DNA of 64,000 nucleotides from an uncultured Prevotellaceae bacterium (lineage in GTDB: Bacteria; Bacteroidota; Bacteroidia; Bacteroidales; Bacteroidaceae). Both the position numbers and the translations under genes were made by a program. Shown piece by piece: positions 9,150 to 16,402 of the stretch (its first letter is position 1; every line of letters starts with the position of its first letter). The stretch is from NCBI GenBank assembly GCA_900314755.1, contig OMWH01000009.1, positions 62,001 to 126,000 on the forward strand, in the 5' to 3' direction. The notes under the pieces are model-generated. The model saw only the letters and a list, made by a program, of their open reading frames with translations, made no database searches and was not told the DNA's origin.

Positions 9150-9165
9150 ATTATTCCCACTCAAT
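9150..9165. repeat. Left attachment-site copy (attL-like)
   Basis: ATTATTCCCACTCAAT, identical to 20841-20856. Read on the minus strand it encodes the GuaA ending I-E-W-E-stop. Confidence 0.85.
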
Positions 9166-9227
9166 AGTCGTTGAGGCTTGATATTTAAGCATTTACAACA
9201 ATATTTAACCTGTTAGGGGATGAAAAC

Positions 9228-9240
9228 GGGGGATGAATTT
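9228..9240. repeat. Integrase arm-site-like repeat, left end
   Basis: GGGGGATGAATTT, with a weaker copy (AGGGGATGAAAA) just before it. The same 13-mer occurs at 20695-20707 and, with one change, at 20708-20720. A second shared motif, CTACTAAAAATTAATT at 9287-9302, resembles CCACTAAAAATCAATT at 20790-20805. Confidence 0.6.
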
Positions 9241-9338
9241 CTATTTTGGACATCATTGACAGTCAACGGTTTACAGGCGTTTTGCCTACTAAAAATTAAT
9301 TGATTTTTACTCATACACCTTAATAATAAATATGAAAT

Positions 9339-9662
9339 TCAACAATGCCAACGATTTTGAGGGTCATAAAGAGTTAGTTTTGGATGCTCATCAATGAAAA
9401 ACAAGTCTTTCCGTCCATCAACTATATTCATTCTTCCATATGGCTCTGTCTGAACTATAGCACCGTACATCATTTGATAGATTTCTTCTGCTTTCTCTTT
9501 ATTCTGATTAAATGCTATAATAATGTACTCAAATAAAGCATCATCATTTCTTTCTTCCCTACTCCAATACCTAACAGCGGTTATATAGTAAGGACGTACT
9601 TTATCATCCTTACTGCGCATCGCCTCTAACCATTTTTCAAATTTTGCTTGCAGTTTCGCCAT
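9339..9662 (-). CDS. Hypothetical protein, 107 aa (element cargo)
   Basis: I do not recognise this protein. It is soluble, with no signal peptide. It begins MAKLQAKFEKWLEAMRSKDD, with an amphipathic first helix. It is predicted helical to about residue 75 and ends with an aromatic-rich tail. The start at 9662 is supported by a promoter element TACCTTTG (minus strand, 9683-9690) 20 bp upstream, so it is transcribed apart from the zinc-ribbon operon above it. Being the last gene before the left end of the element, it is probably cargo. The AMRSKDDKVRPYYITAV stretch recalls restriction/replication-associated helical modules, but that is a weak impression. Confidence 0.65.
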   Translation of the reverse strand: MAKLQAKFEKWLEAMRSKDDKVRPYYITAVRYWSREERNDDALFEYIIIAFNQNKEKAEEIYQMMYGAIVQTEPYGRMNIVDGRKDLFFIDEHPKLTLYDPQNRWHC

Positions 9663-9758
9663 CAGAATATCTTTTATCGGTGCAAAGGTACAAAAAAAAT
9701 ATTCAAAAACACCTGCAATTTGCTAAAAATGAATTAAGATAAAAGCCTCAACAATAGC

Positions 9759-9804
9759 AAAATCCACGGAAACGCCCATAAACAAAGGTGTTTCCGCAGA
9801 TTTT
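9759..9804 (-). terminator. Terminator-like hairpin after the zinc-ribbon operon
   Basis: Eighteen-nt arms at 9759-9776 and 9787-9804 pair with three mismatches, with CGGAAAC/GTTTCCG at the core and AAAATC/GATTTT at the base. It lies 67 bp beyond the stop of the last zinc-ribbon gene. Confidence 0.55.
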
Positions 9805-9870
9805 AGAATATTCATTTTTGTGCGAAGTGAATATTTCTATTGAGGAACGACATATTATCTCTTTCTCTTT

Positions 9871-11154
9871 TTAATACAAATTTTCACTTTTTTCTATAAA
9901 GTTTACTTCAAGGCTATATGGAGTTCGCTCTTTTAATCCTGTTGCAGGCGTACATAGAATTATGAAAATCTGCCCACCAAAAAACCTCTCGCCATCCATG
10001 TTATCCAATGACCTACCTTTGCTGCGGTCATATTCATCCTTATTATATTCATCTTTGCTACATATTCTTGGAACAAACAATCCCGATTCTTTATAGGTGT
10101 AATTCTTAAAAATCCACACCTTTCCATCGGGGACTTTTATATAGTTTGTCCTTAATGTTCCGTTGGTAAAGTATTTAGCACCATAATTCCCTTCGTAATC
10201 TTGCATCTCATAATTGCCAACATGGCCTTTTAGGTAGATGGTTATGGTCTTTGGTTTACTCGCTTCTTCCTCCTGTCTCAAACGTTCTTCTTCTGCTCTC
10301 TTAGCTTCTTCTTGTCGTTGTTTCTCATGTTTCGCTAATTGTGCAAAATCTGACTCTGTAAATGTATCTTTGCCACTCTTATCTACAAAACCATTTATCG
10401 TTTTTCCGTCGGTGCAATCAAGACGTGCAAGTGCAACACCTTGTGAGAAAGTATCTATGAAAGAATATTTAGGCTGAATAATGACATTTCCCAACGAATC
10501 TTTAATGCCCATCTTCTCATTTTCAAAGAACGTTTCATATCCGTTTTCCTCAACTTTATAATCTTCACCTTTATTGGGGGCTTCTACTTTTTGCCCTTGT
10601 TTGTCAATATAGAAGATTTCCCTATTCTTATCATAAACCCAACATTTGCCATTTATAAAAAATAGAGGAAAAGGTTGACCTTGCATAATATCACCATAGT
10701 AGCCTTTTATCTTGATTTCGCCCTTAGTGTCTATAAATGCAATGGGTAAATCTTCCCCTTCTAAATATACACATGCAAGACCTTCAGAGAAATCACACGC
10801 ACCGTTATATTGGCAAGGTATAACTTCTTTGCCTTTGGAATTGATATAACCCCATTTGTTATTTTTGCAAACAGCAGACAAGCCTTCTTGAAAATGCAAC
10901 ACCATATCATATCTGTGTACTGCCTCACTCAACTCATCTGTTATCTCAATATCTCCGTTTTGCTCACCATTATTTCTAATTAGATGCCACACGCTATAAG
11001 CACCACCTAATACTAAAAGTAAAAGGACAAAAGATAGAATAGGTGTTTTCCAATTTAAGCCTTTATTCGACTTGATGGGATTACCACAATTAGGGCAAGA
11101 TTTAGCATTCTCTGAAACCATTTGCCCACACTCTGAACATTCAATTAGTGCCAT
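9871..11154 (-). CDS. Zinc-ribbon membrane protein with WG-type repeats
   Basis: A 427-residue protein in four parts. Residues 1-28 form a zinc ribbon (CSECG...CPNCG). A single TM helix follows at ~33-55 (WKTPILSFVLLLLVLGGAYS). Next is a WG-repeat region (~85-265; KWGYINSKGKEVIPCQYNGA, MGIKDSLGNVIIQPKYSF). A charged coiled coil (~278-300, RQEEAKRAEEERLRQEEE) leads into a C-terminal beta-rich domain of unknown type. The ribbon would be cytosolic and the repeats outside the membrane if the topology is N-in. It is the third gene of a three-gene operon whose products share the MALI.C..CG start. Function unknown; a membrane-anchored sensor or scaffold is a guess. Confidence 0.75.
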   Translation of the reverse strand: MALIECSECGQMVSENAKSCPNCGNPIKSNKGLNWKTPILSFVLLLLVLGGAYSVWHLIRNNGEQNGDIEITDELSEAVHRYDMVLHFQEGLSAVCKNNKWGYINSKGKEVIPCQYNGACDFSEGLACVYLEGEDLPIAFIDTKGEIKIKGYYGDIMQGQPFPLFFINGKCWVYDKNREIFYIDKQGQKVEAPNKGEDYKVEENGYETFFENEKMGIKDSLGNVIIQPKYSFIDTFSQGVALARLDCTDGKTINGFVDKSGKDTFTESDFAQLAKHEKQRQEEAKRAEEERLRQEEEASKPKTITIYLKGHVGNYEMQDYEGNYGAKYFTNGTLRTNYIKVPDGKVWIFKNYTYKESGLFVPRICSKDEYNKDEYDRSKGRSLDNMDGERFFGGQIFIILCTPATGLKERTPYSLEVNFIEKSENLY

Positions 11155-11180
11155 AGTTTAAAACTTATAATTGGTGAAAC

Positions 11181-11951
11181 TTACTCAAATCCCCAAAATT
11201 CGACCTCTGAGATACAAAGGTCATTCCATTTAGCACCTGCATAAAAACCACCATTTAATTGGGTGTTGAAGTTCATGCCTATCTGTTTAATGTCATTGTT
11301 TCCATCTAAATCTAATGGTATTTCTAACCGTTGGGGCGTTGGTTTATCTCTTAATGAGCCATCAAACAAAACATTCTCTCTGCTATCTTCTTCATCATTT
11401 ACAAGACTGTAAAACACAATCTTTGCAGCCCTTGTGTTGTTCTTAAAAGAATCTTCATTCTTGCAGTACCCATTTCGTATAATGATATGAGATAGTTTCT
11501 TGCAATTCACTGTAAACAATGGGCCATACAACATATCACAGTCATAGATGCTTTCATTATCCAAATTAACTGCCCATGCTGTTGTACTATCACCATCACA
11601 AAGATTCTTTGCTTCGTATGTGTTTCCTGCTTGTGCTGCCAAATTGTTGCTATATTCAACTTTGACAACTTTAAGCAACTTTGCTTTTGTTCTGTCAAAC
11701 TCATTAGTTTCATTGACATTGGCTGCTTCTGCTGTTTCCACATTGGTAGCATCTTTGTTAGCCTCATCCCCTTTATTTAGGAACAAGAAAGCACCACACA
11801 CCAAAAGAGCCATCAGCACAACAGCAATTATAATTTTTGTTGTACTGCTTTTCTTTTCTTCTTCGATGGCAATTTTATTGCCACATTTCGGACATACAGT
11901 TGCCTTGTCTGAAATCTCATGTCCGCATTTAGAACATTTGATTAACGCCAT
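11181..11951 (-). CDS. Zinc-ribbon membrane protein with discoidin/NADase-type glycan-binding-like domain
   Basis: A 256-residue protein: zinc ribbon at residues 1-25 (CSKCGHE...CPKCGNK), TM helix at ~37-58 (KIIIAVVLMALLVCGAFLFL), Asn/Glu-rich linker, and a C-terminal beta-sandwich (~90-256). The last part has features of the galactose-binding-like fold found with secreted NADase toxins and in F5/8-type domains: NLCDGDSTTAWAV, LSHIIIRNGYCKN, and ISEVEFWG at the end. Those domains bind glycans or act as translocation modules. It is the middle gene of the operon, 26 bp from the next gene and 23 bp from the previous one. Ligand unknown. Confidence 0.75.
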   Translation of the reverse strand: MALIKCSKCGHEISDKATVCPKCGNKIAIEEEKKSSTTKIIIAVVLMALLVCGAFLFLNKGDEANKDATNVETAEAANVNETNEFDRTKAKLLKVVKVEYSNNLAAQAGNTYEAKNLCDGDSTTAWAVNLDNESIYDCDMLYGPLFTVNCKKLSHIIIRNGYCKNEDSFKNNTRAAKIVFYSLVNDEEDSRENVLFDGSLRDKPTPQRLEIPLDLDGNNDIKQIGMNFNTQLNGGFYAGAKWNDLCISEVEFWGFE

Positions 11952-11974
11952 AGTTTTATTTATTTAATGATACA

Positions 11975-12949
11975 TTACATTCCCAAGTCTTTGAAAACTC
12001 CCATAACAACACGTCTCTTATACGCATAATCATTGTATTTCGTAGAGTTTCCTTGATTTGAGTAATATTCCATTAGTTCAGTTAATTCTTGTGGTAGATT
12101 TTGTTTCAGATACATCAAAGTTGCAGGGTGCATTCTTCCTGACGAAACCATTGCATTTAACTCATTGATATCATCTTGTGCTTTTCGTTCCAATCTTGCA
12201 ATTCTACTATCTGCGTTGGAATTAACACGGTTGTCTCTGTTATTTGTTCCATTATTGCCAACTGTTCCATTACTTGATGCTGACACTCTTGAGAAAGGTG
12301 TGCCATCATCCCCCAATAATCGCTTATTTTCTCTGTCAATTCGATACTTTGTTTTATCAGTACACAATCTATCGCCATCAATATAGTACGACCTTACATT
12401 CTTTGTTTCGCCTTGACTTGGAATAAACATGACTTCTGTAAGATTGGTGGCATTGATGCTTATTTTGAGATATGCCCCACCATCAATATTACATTGCCAT
12501 GTACCATATAGCCACCCTATTTCTTGTTCTTCTCTTTTCTGCTCACGTTCTATATAACTTTGCCTTGCAGCCTCTATCTTTCTTTCTTCTTCTGCTCGTT
12601 CTGCATCATCTACTTGTTCAGACAATTTAGCATCACTTCTTAATGTATCAGAACTAACATCTGTGTTATTGTCAGATTTACCTAAATGCGTATATGCAAA
12701 ATACCCACCACCAAACAGCAATGCTATAATCAGACTGAATAATATGTATCTCGCTATTGGTTTACCCTCGCCAACAACATTACCTTCTATTGGATTGCCA
12801 CATTTAGGGCATATTTTATCATTAGGATTTAGGCTGTTTCCACACTCACTACAAACAAGCCCCTTCTCAATAGGACAACCACAATTAGGACAAGTTGAGG
12901 CTTTATCTGAAACTTCATGTCCGCATTCTGAGCATCTTATCAGTGCCAT
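11975..12949 (-). CDS. Membrane protein with two tandem zinc ribbons
   Basis: A 324-residue protein, first gene of the operon. Two CxxC...CxxC ribbons occupy residues 1-55 (CSECGHEV..CPNCGCPI and CSECGNSL..CPKCGNPI). A TM helix is at ~67-89 (ARYILFSLIIALLFGGGYFA). It is followed by a charged coiled coil (~105-145), a small beta domain with a GTWQCNIDGGAYLKISINA segment, an Asn/Gly-rich low-complexity linker (~235-255) and a helical C-terminus with QDDINELNAMVSSGRM. The three paralogous N-termini with unrelated C-termini look like a modular family. Function unknown. Confidence 0.72.
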   Translation of the reverse strand: MALIRCSECGHEVSDKASTCPNCGCPIEKGLVCSECGNSLNPNDKICPKCGNPIEGNVVGEGKPIARYILFSLIIALLFGGGYFAYTHLGKSDNNTDVSSDTLRSDAKLSEQVDDAERAEEERKIEAARQSYIEREQKREEQEIGWLYGTWQCNIDGGAYLKISINATNLTEVMFIPSQGETKNVRSYYIDGDRLCTDKTKYRIDRENKRLLGDDGTPFSRVSASSNGTVGNNGTNNRDNRVNSNADSRIARLERKAQDDINELNAMVSSGRMHPATLMYLKQNLPQELTELMEYYSNQGNSTKYNDYAYKRRVVMGVFKDLGM

Positions 12950-13044
12950 ATCTGACCTAATGCACCTAAGACCCTTTCAGTGCTACTAATTGTTATTGAT
13001 TAGGCATATACAAAGAAAGTGAGGTCTGCCAATCCACATATTCT

Positions 13045-13205
13045 TTGGTGAGGGTGTCGACCAAGATGCCCTTGCAACGAGAATAAGGGATTTGAACGAA
13101 ACCTCACTTGAGCGTATATATACAACAATGTACTATACACATCAAAGAGGGAGCGTTCTATCCTCATTCTGACGTTGCTGTTTGTTTGGTCGACAATTTC
13201 ACCAA
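13045..13205. repeat. Imperfect inverted 20-mers between the recombinase and the zinc-ribbon operon
   Basis: TTGGTGAGGGTGTCGACCAA (13045-13064) and TTGGTCGACAATTTCACCAA (13186-13205) are inverted copies matching at 17 of 20 positions. The similarity continues inward in patches (GCAACG, AGAAT-AGG). A separate short pair, AAGTGAGGT / ACCTCACTT, flanks the first arm. The region 12950-13343 carries no gene I can support. Its place beside a serine recombinase makes a recombination site or an invertible segment possible. Confidence 0.55.
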
Positions 13206-13343
13206 TCAGAACAAAGCGATTTCGCTTCCTTATGCAATATGTCTGCCCACTTTCGTAAGCAAGTGCAAAGGTACGCAAAAATCTTGAAGAACACTCCCCT
13301 ATAGGCAATTATTTAAGGATTTATAAGCAAATCACGCTATTTG

Positions 13344-13988
13344 CTACAATCCAAACTCCTTTTTGAGCCTCTGTACTGTACTCATGCTCGTTTCTGAGAG
13401 TTTGGCAGTAATGGAAATGGAATATCCCTTCTTCAGGTAGGCTAACACCTCTTTGTATTGAGTTTCTTTCTGCCCTTTGGTTTTCACGCTGCCAACCTTA
13501 CGCCCCAAACGACCGCCATTCTTAATGTACTGCGCTCTGCCACTATCTAAGCGATACTTGATGTTTTCACGCTCTAACTCTGCACACGTTGAGAGTGTTG
13601 CAATCATAATGGCAGAAAACAAAGAAGGCTTACCATCAGCACCAAACAAAGAAAACTGCTCTTTCTGTAAATACAGATTGATGCCATTGTCTTTCAATTC
13701 CCTAACAAATGAAAGCACCTCAAAGGCATTCCTTCCCAATCTGCTCAACTCTGAGCAAAGCAACATTTCCACTTTGTTAGCCTTGCAGTAGTTAAGAGCC
13801 TCTAAAAGCAATGGGCGTTCTTCATTACGCTTACCACCGCTCAAATGTTCTTCGTAGATTTTCACAACATTGTATTTGGAATATTCAGCATAAGCCTTCA
13901 AATCCTCGACTTGTCTTGTCGTGTCTTGTCTGTTCTGCTGATAACCGCTTGAACTTGTACGAGAATAGATAACTGCTTTCATTGTCAT
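13344..13988 (-). CDS. Serine recombinase (resolvase/invertase family)
   Basis: A 214-residue small serine recombinase. The catalytic domain (1-~140) begins MTMKAVIYSRTSSSGYQQNR with the nucleophilic serine in the YSRTSS motif. It also has the LLCSELSRLGRN motif (arginines of the active site) and the E-helix region ATLSTCAELERENIKYR. A C-terminal HTH (~165-214; KGYSISITAKLSETSMSTVQRLKK) gives the standard resolvase/Hin layout. Two in-frame ATGs 6 nt apart could start it; MKAVIYSR is the more typical start. It may act on the inverted 20-mers at 13045-13205, which would make it an invertase or resolvase of this element rather than its integrase. Confidence 0.9.
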   Translation of the reverse strand: MTMKAVIYSRTSSSGYQQNRQDTTRQVEDLKAYAEYSKYNVVKIYEEHLSGGKRNEERPLLLEALNYCKANKVEMLLCSELSRLGRNAFEVLSFVRELKDNGINLYLQKEQFSLFGADGKPSLFSAIMIATLSTCAELERENIKYRLDSGRAQYIKNGGRLGRKVGSVKTKGQKETQYKEVLAYLKKGYSISITAKLSETSMSTVQRLKKEFGL

Positions 13989-14075
13989 TTATATCTTTGA
14001 GATTTTTGAATGAATAATACTTGATGCTCTTACTCTGACTTGATAGGATTATTTGAATAATTTGACTATGCCCTA

Positions 14076-14399
14076 TTATTTGACTATGCTTAATGAATAT
14101 TCAGCCTTTACACTCTTTTCGTAGTCTGCTGTCTTTTCGACATAATCATCAATGACATTTACCAACATATCAAAGAAAACACCATCTATTGACTTAACGA
14201 CCTTGTTAGCCTTGATGAAAGAAACATCAAACAAATCTTGCCCCTCATTATACACGACCTCAACCACTCCACGAAACTTAAAGCCTTGAACGTTGAAACG
14301 CAAACCGTTCTCTAATGCCACCGGCTTATTAATGCCCCACGACCACACCACCATTAACTGAGTTTTCAAAATCTGCATGATATACTTTGCCATTTCCAT
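14076..14399 (-). CDS. Hypothetical protein, 107 aa
   Basis: Unrecognised. It is soluble, begins MEMAKYIMQILKTQLMVVWSWGINKP, and has an alternating hydrophobic pattern suggesting a small alpha/beta fold (VVEVVYNEGQDLFDVSFIKANKVVKS). It is the second gene of a pair (31 bp gap) behind the promoter at 14797-14804. This pair shares its promoter motif with the DUF2693-like gene, which suggests common control. ATTTGACTATGC is repeated at 14060 and 14078 around its stop codon. Confidence 0.6.
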   Translation of the reverse strand: MEMAKYIMQILKTQLMVVWSWGINKPVALENGLRFNVQGFKFRGVVEVVYNEGQDLFDVSFIKANKVVKSIDGVFFDMLVNVIDDYVEKTADYEKSVKAEYSLSIVK

Positions 14400-14430
14400 T
14401 GCTATATACTTTTATGGGTTAATACTCTGT

Positions 14431-14748
14431 TTACGCTGCCATTGCATACTGAGGCATAATAATCGCCATCAGCTGTGCCTTTGTTGCCTCAAACTCTGCC
14501 TTTGCCTTCTCATTGCTGCCCCACATGGTTTTGTGGATATAGTCATAAGTTGCTTGCCAAAGGTTTCTCAATGCCTCGACAATCACCTTGTCAGCGATAC
14601 TTGCAACCACCTCAACAAATGCCCTCATGCTGCCGTATGCGTTGCCATAAGCAGGGTTAGTGTAATCTGCCATGCACCAATACCAATCATGCGATTTCAT
14701 TATTGAAAGTGCCTTTTCAATCTTCTGTGAAGTCGTTGCCGTTGCCAT
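14431..14748 (-). CDS. Hypothetical helical protein, 105 aa
   Basis: Unrecognised. An all-helical small protein (MATATTSQKIEKALSIMKSHDWYW at the start; long helix NEKAKAEFEATKAQLMAIIM near the end). It has no signal or membrane segment. It is the first gene behind a strong promoter (TTG, 20 nt, TATCTTTG) overlapped by a repeated 24-bp motif. Small helical proteins with conserved W/Y positions and an AFVEVVASIADKVIVEALR core are common beside DUF2693 genes in Bacteroidota mobile elements, but I cannot name the family. Confidence 0.62.
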   Translation of the reverse strand: MATATTSQKIEKALSIMKSHDWYWCMADYTNPAYGNAYGSMRAFVEVVASIADKVIVEALRNLWQATYDYIHKTMWGSNEKAKAEFEATKAQLMAIIMPQYAMAA

Positions 14749-14796
14749 ATCTTTGAACTTTTTATTTGTTATTACTATTGTTTCTTATTGACAATG

Positions 14797-14880
14797 CAAA
14801 GATACGACTTTTATTTAATACCTGCAACTTTTTCATGCTAAAGTAAGCTAAAATTGCGACTTTTATTTAATATTTGCACT
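14797..14880 (-). promoter_or_regulatory. Promoter with paired 24-bp motif, copy set A/B
   Basis: On the minus strand the -7 element TATCTTTG (14797-14804) is preceded by a 24-bp motif at 14805-14828, which recurs at 14857-14880. Both contain CGACTTTTATTTAATA (plus strand) and TGCA. Their starts are 52 bp apart. The first copy fills the space between the -33 TTG and the -7 element, so a bound protein would cover the promoter. Confidence 0.65.
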
Positions 14881-14934
14881 ATTCAATAAAAAAGGAGAGC
14901 ATTTTACCCTCCTTACATAGTTGTCTTGCTCTGT

Positions 14935-15264
14935 TTAGAACACTTTGACAATGCTTTCCCATCTAAGCGACCGCCAACCACCCTTTTCTACATCAAAATA
15001 GGCTGTGGTCTTAAACAGTTCCCTTGATGCCCCATTGCCATTGATATGCTTATTTGCAAGTGAAGGGCTTGTAGTTCCCCATGCCTCACGGACTGAGCCA
15101 TCTTTCTTGATGAAAAGGAAATGAGCCACACCGTTTGCAAGTTTCTCTTTCAGTTGCTCAATCATCATAGCCTTAACAAGACCTATCTGCTCATTGTTTG
15201 TACGATGTGCGATAACCATTGCCCTTGTTGCTGTCATTCCATTGATTGCTAATGCTTGTACCAT
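14935..15264 (-). CDS. DUF2693-like SH3-barrel protein
   Basis: A 109-residue soluble protein. The C-terminal half (LFIKKDGSVREAWGTTSPSL... followed by GASRELFKTTAYFDVEKGGW and RSLRWESI) resembles the DUF2693 family seen on Bacteroidota mobile elements, described as an SH3-like barrel of unknown function. The N-terminus is an amphipathic helix. The gene has its own promoter (TACCTTTG, minus strand, 15315-15322), which carries the same 24-bp motif pair as the gene at 14431-14748. Role on the element unknown; a transcriptional or replication accessory factor is only a possibility. Confidence 0.72.
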   Translation of the reverse strand: MVQALAINGMTATRAMVIAHRTNNEQIGLVKAMMIEQLKEKLANGVAHFLFIKKDGSVREAWGTTSPSLANKHINGNGASRELFKTTAYFDVEKGGWRSLRWESIVKVF

Positions 15265-15314
15265 ATTGCGAAATTGATTTTATTGTTAATACTCGTTGTT
15301 TCTAAGTCACAATG

Positions 15315-15414
15315 CAAAGGTACGGCATTTATTTAATATAAGCAACTTTTACAAGCTAACTAAAGTTAAAAAGACGACATTTCTTTAATATATGCAATAA
15401 AATAATTATCTTTG
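15315..15414. promoter_or_regulatory. Divergent promoter region with 24-bp motif, copy set C/D
   Basis: Minus promoter TACCTTTG (15315-15322) abuts motif C (15323-15346). Motif D is at 15375-15398, again exactly 52 bp away. The plus-strand promoter TATCTTTG (15407-15414) for the gene at 15433 begins 9 bp after motif D. One regulator could therefore control both directions. Confidence 0.62.
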
Positions 15415-15432
15415 CACCAAAAATAGCAAATT

Positions 15433-15675
15433 ATGGAAGAAAAACAGCAAAGAACGGTCATACACTTGCATCTGCTTGAGTCTGACGAACACCACTATTT
15501 TGGCAGTATCGCCAATATGTATGAACACTATACGGCTGAACAAATAGGCATTGCATACAGTTCACTCAGGAACTACGGACTGAGCCACGAACACCCATAT
15601 ATAAACAGCAAATGTGTGATTAGAAAAGGAGTGCTGCTTAGTAAGAGTGGTAATAGAGGGATAAAGAAACAGTAA
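15433..15675 (+). CDS. Small protein, 80 aa, possible regulator
   Basis: Unrecognised. It is soluble, begins MEEKQQRTVIHLHLLESDEHH and has a middle helix pair (SIANMYEHYTAEQIGIAYSSL) followed by a basic tail (CVIRKGVLLSKSGNRGIKKQ). The middle looks like a small helix-turn-helix of the GcrA or phage-Cro size class (helix, turn with IG, helix with SSLRNYG). It is the only rightward gene in the left two-thirds of the element, and it is divergent from the DUF2693-like gene across the motif pair C/D. That makes it a candidate for the protein that binds the motif; this is inference from position. Confidence 0.6.
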   Translation: MEEKQQRTVIHLHLLESDEHHYFGSIANMYEHYTAEQIGIAYSSLRNYGLSHEHPYINSKCVIRKGVLLSKSGNRGIKKQ

Positions 15676-15740
15676 GCCCCACAATTCCGATGGGGAAAGT
15701 AGGGCTTGCCGTCTATTTCGGCTTTGTATATCAATTATAA

Positions 15741-15998
15741 TTATGCTGCCGTACTAAGGGCTATCATTAGATTACGAGATACCATTTGGAATTCTGCTGA
15801 ATTTATCTGTTCTTCAGTAAGTCCATTGTCAGTATGAATTGAGAAAGTGTTATTCTTTTTATCCGTATCAATATGGACTTCCTTTGCTCCATGAGCGACC
15901 ATATAATCCACGTATGCGATTATGGCATTAACAAACTTATCATAATTTGCCTTCTTTCTGTTATTGCCTTTGGCAATTCTTTTAATGTAATTACTCAT
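15741..15998 (-). CDS. Hypothetical protein, 85 aa
   Basis: Unrecognised. It starts with a basic stretch (MSNYIKRIAKGNNRKKANYDK), continues as a helix (FVNAIIAYVDYMVAHGAKE) and then an edge-strand pair (VHIDTDKKNNTFSIHTDNG). It lies 20 bp downstream of the zinc-finger gene 16019-16240 and is probably translated from the same message. The stretch between its stop and the opposing 15675 stop holds no convincing terminator. Confidence 0.55.
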   Translation of the reverse strand: MSNYIKRIAKGNNRKKANYDKFVNAIIAYVDYMVAHGAKEVHIDTDKKNNTFSIHTDNGLTEEQINSAEFQMVSRNLMIALSTAA

Positions 15999-16018
15999 AT
16001 TTGAAATGATTTTGTTAG

Positions 16019-16240
16019 TTATGCAGATAATATAGCCCCTTTTCTATTAAGCTCGTCTTGGAATGTTAGCATGATGCGAAAGGGAACAACATACCTTCTA
16101 TTACAATCATCGCAACATCTGCCATAATGCACAAACGGCTCAGGATTATTACCAAACCCTCGGAAAGTCTTTCCGCAAATTGAACACTTGTAGACGTCAT
16201 TACATACATGAACATCTGATTTTCTTTTTGTTTTACTCAT
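16019..16240 (-). CDS. Small zinc-finger protein, 73 aa
   Basis: Two CxxC-type half sites separated by about 18 residues (CSICGKTFRGFGNNPEPF... then GRCCDDCNRRYVVPFRIML) would bind one zinc ion. Compact zinc proteins with a Gly/Asn-rich loop and a HYGRCCDDC motif occur on phages and mobile elements. A function is not known to me. It is the first gene behind the promoter at 16285-16292. A run of T/A at 16240-16254 lies in the ribosome-binding region. Confidence 0.62.
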   Translation of the reverse strand: MSKTKRKSDVHVCNDVYKCSICGKTFRGFGNNPEPFVHYGRCCDDCNRRYVVPFRIMLTFQDELNRKGAILSA

Positions 16241-16284
16241 TTTTTTTTTTTTAAAATATTACTGTGTGTTCGCGAATCACGGTG

Positions 16285-16292
16285 CAAAGGTA
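16285..16292 (-). promoter_or_regulatory. Promoter -7 element for 16240-15741
   Basis: Minus-strand TACCTTTG, 44 bp before the zinc-finger gene start. Confidence 0.6.
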
Positions 16293-16335
16293 TAGAGAAA
16301 ATCCGTTTTTATCGAAAAAAGAAAATGAACTAAAA

Positions 16336-16366
16336 AAGTAAGCATCTTATTATCAGATACTTACTT
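16336..16366 (-). terminator. Terminator after the 300-aa hypothetical gene
   Basis: AAGTAAGCATCT / AGATACTTACTT arms with a 7-nt loop and one mismatch, followed on the minus strand by TTTTTT. Confidence 0.7.
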
Positions 16367-16402
16367 TATATTATTTACTAATCTTTGCAAATTTCGTGAA
16401 AA

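Noticed and set aside
13085-13110. A tRNA T-arm-like stretch (GTTCAAATCCC on the minus strand)
   Set aside because: The T-stem does not pair and no acceptor, D or anticodon arms can be found around it.
13000-13308. A 102-codon minus-strand frame between the zinc-ribbon operon and the serine recombinase
   Set aside because: Composition and residue order look non-coding, there is no family resemblance, and it lies over the imperfect inverted repeat, which explains it better.
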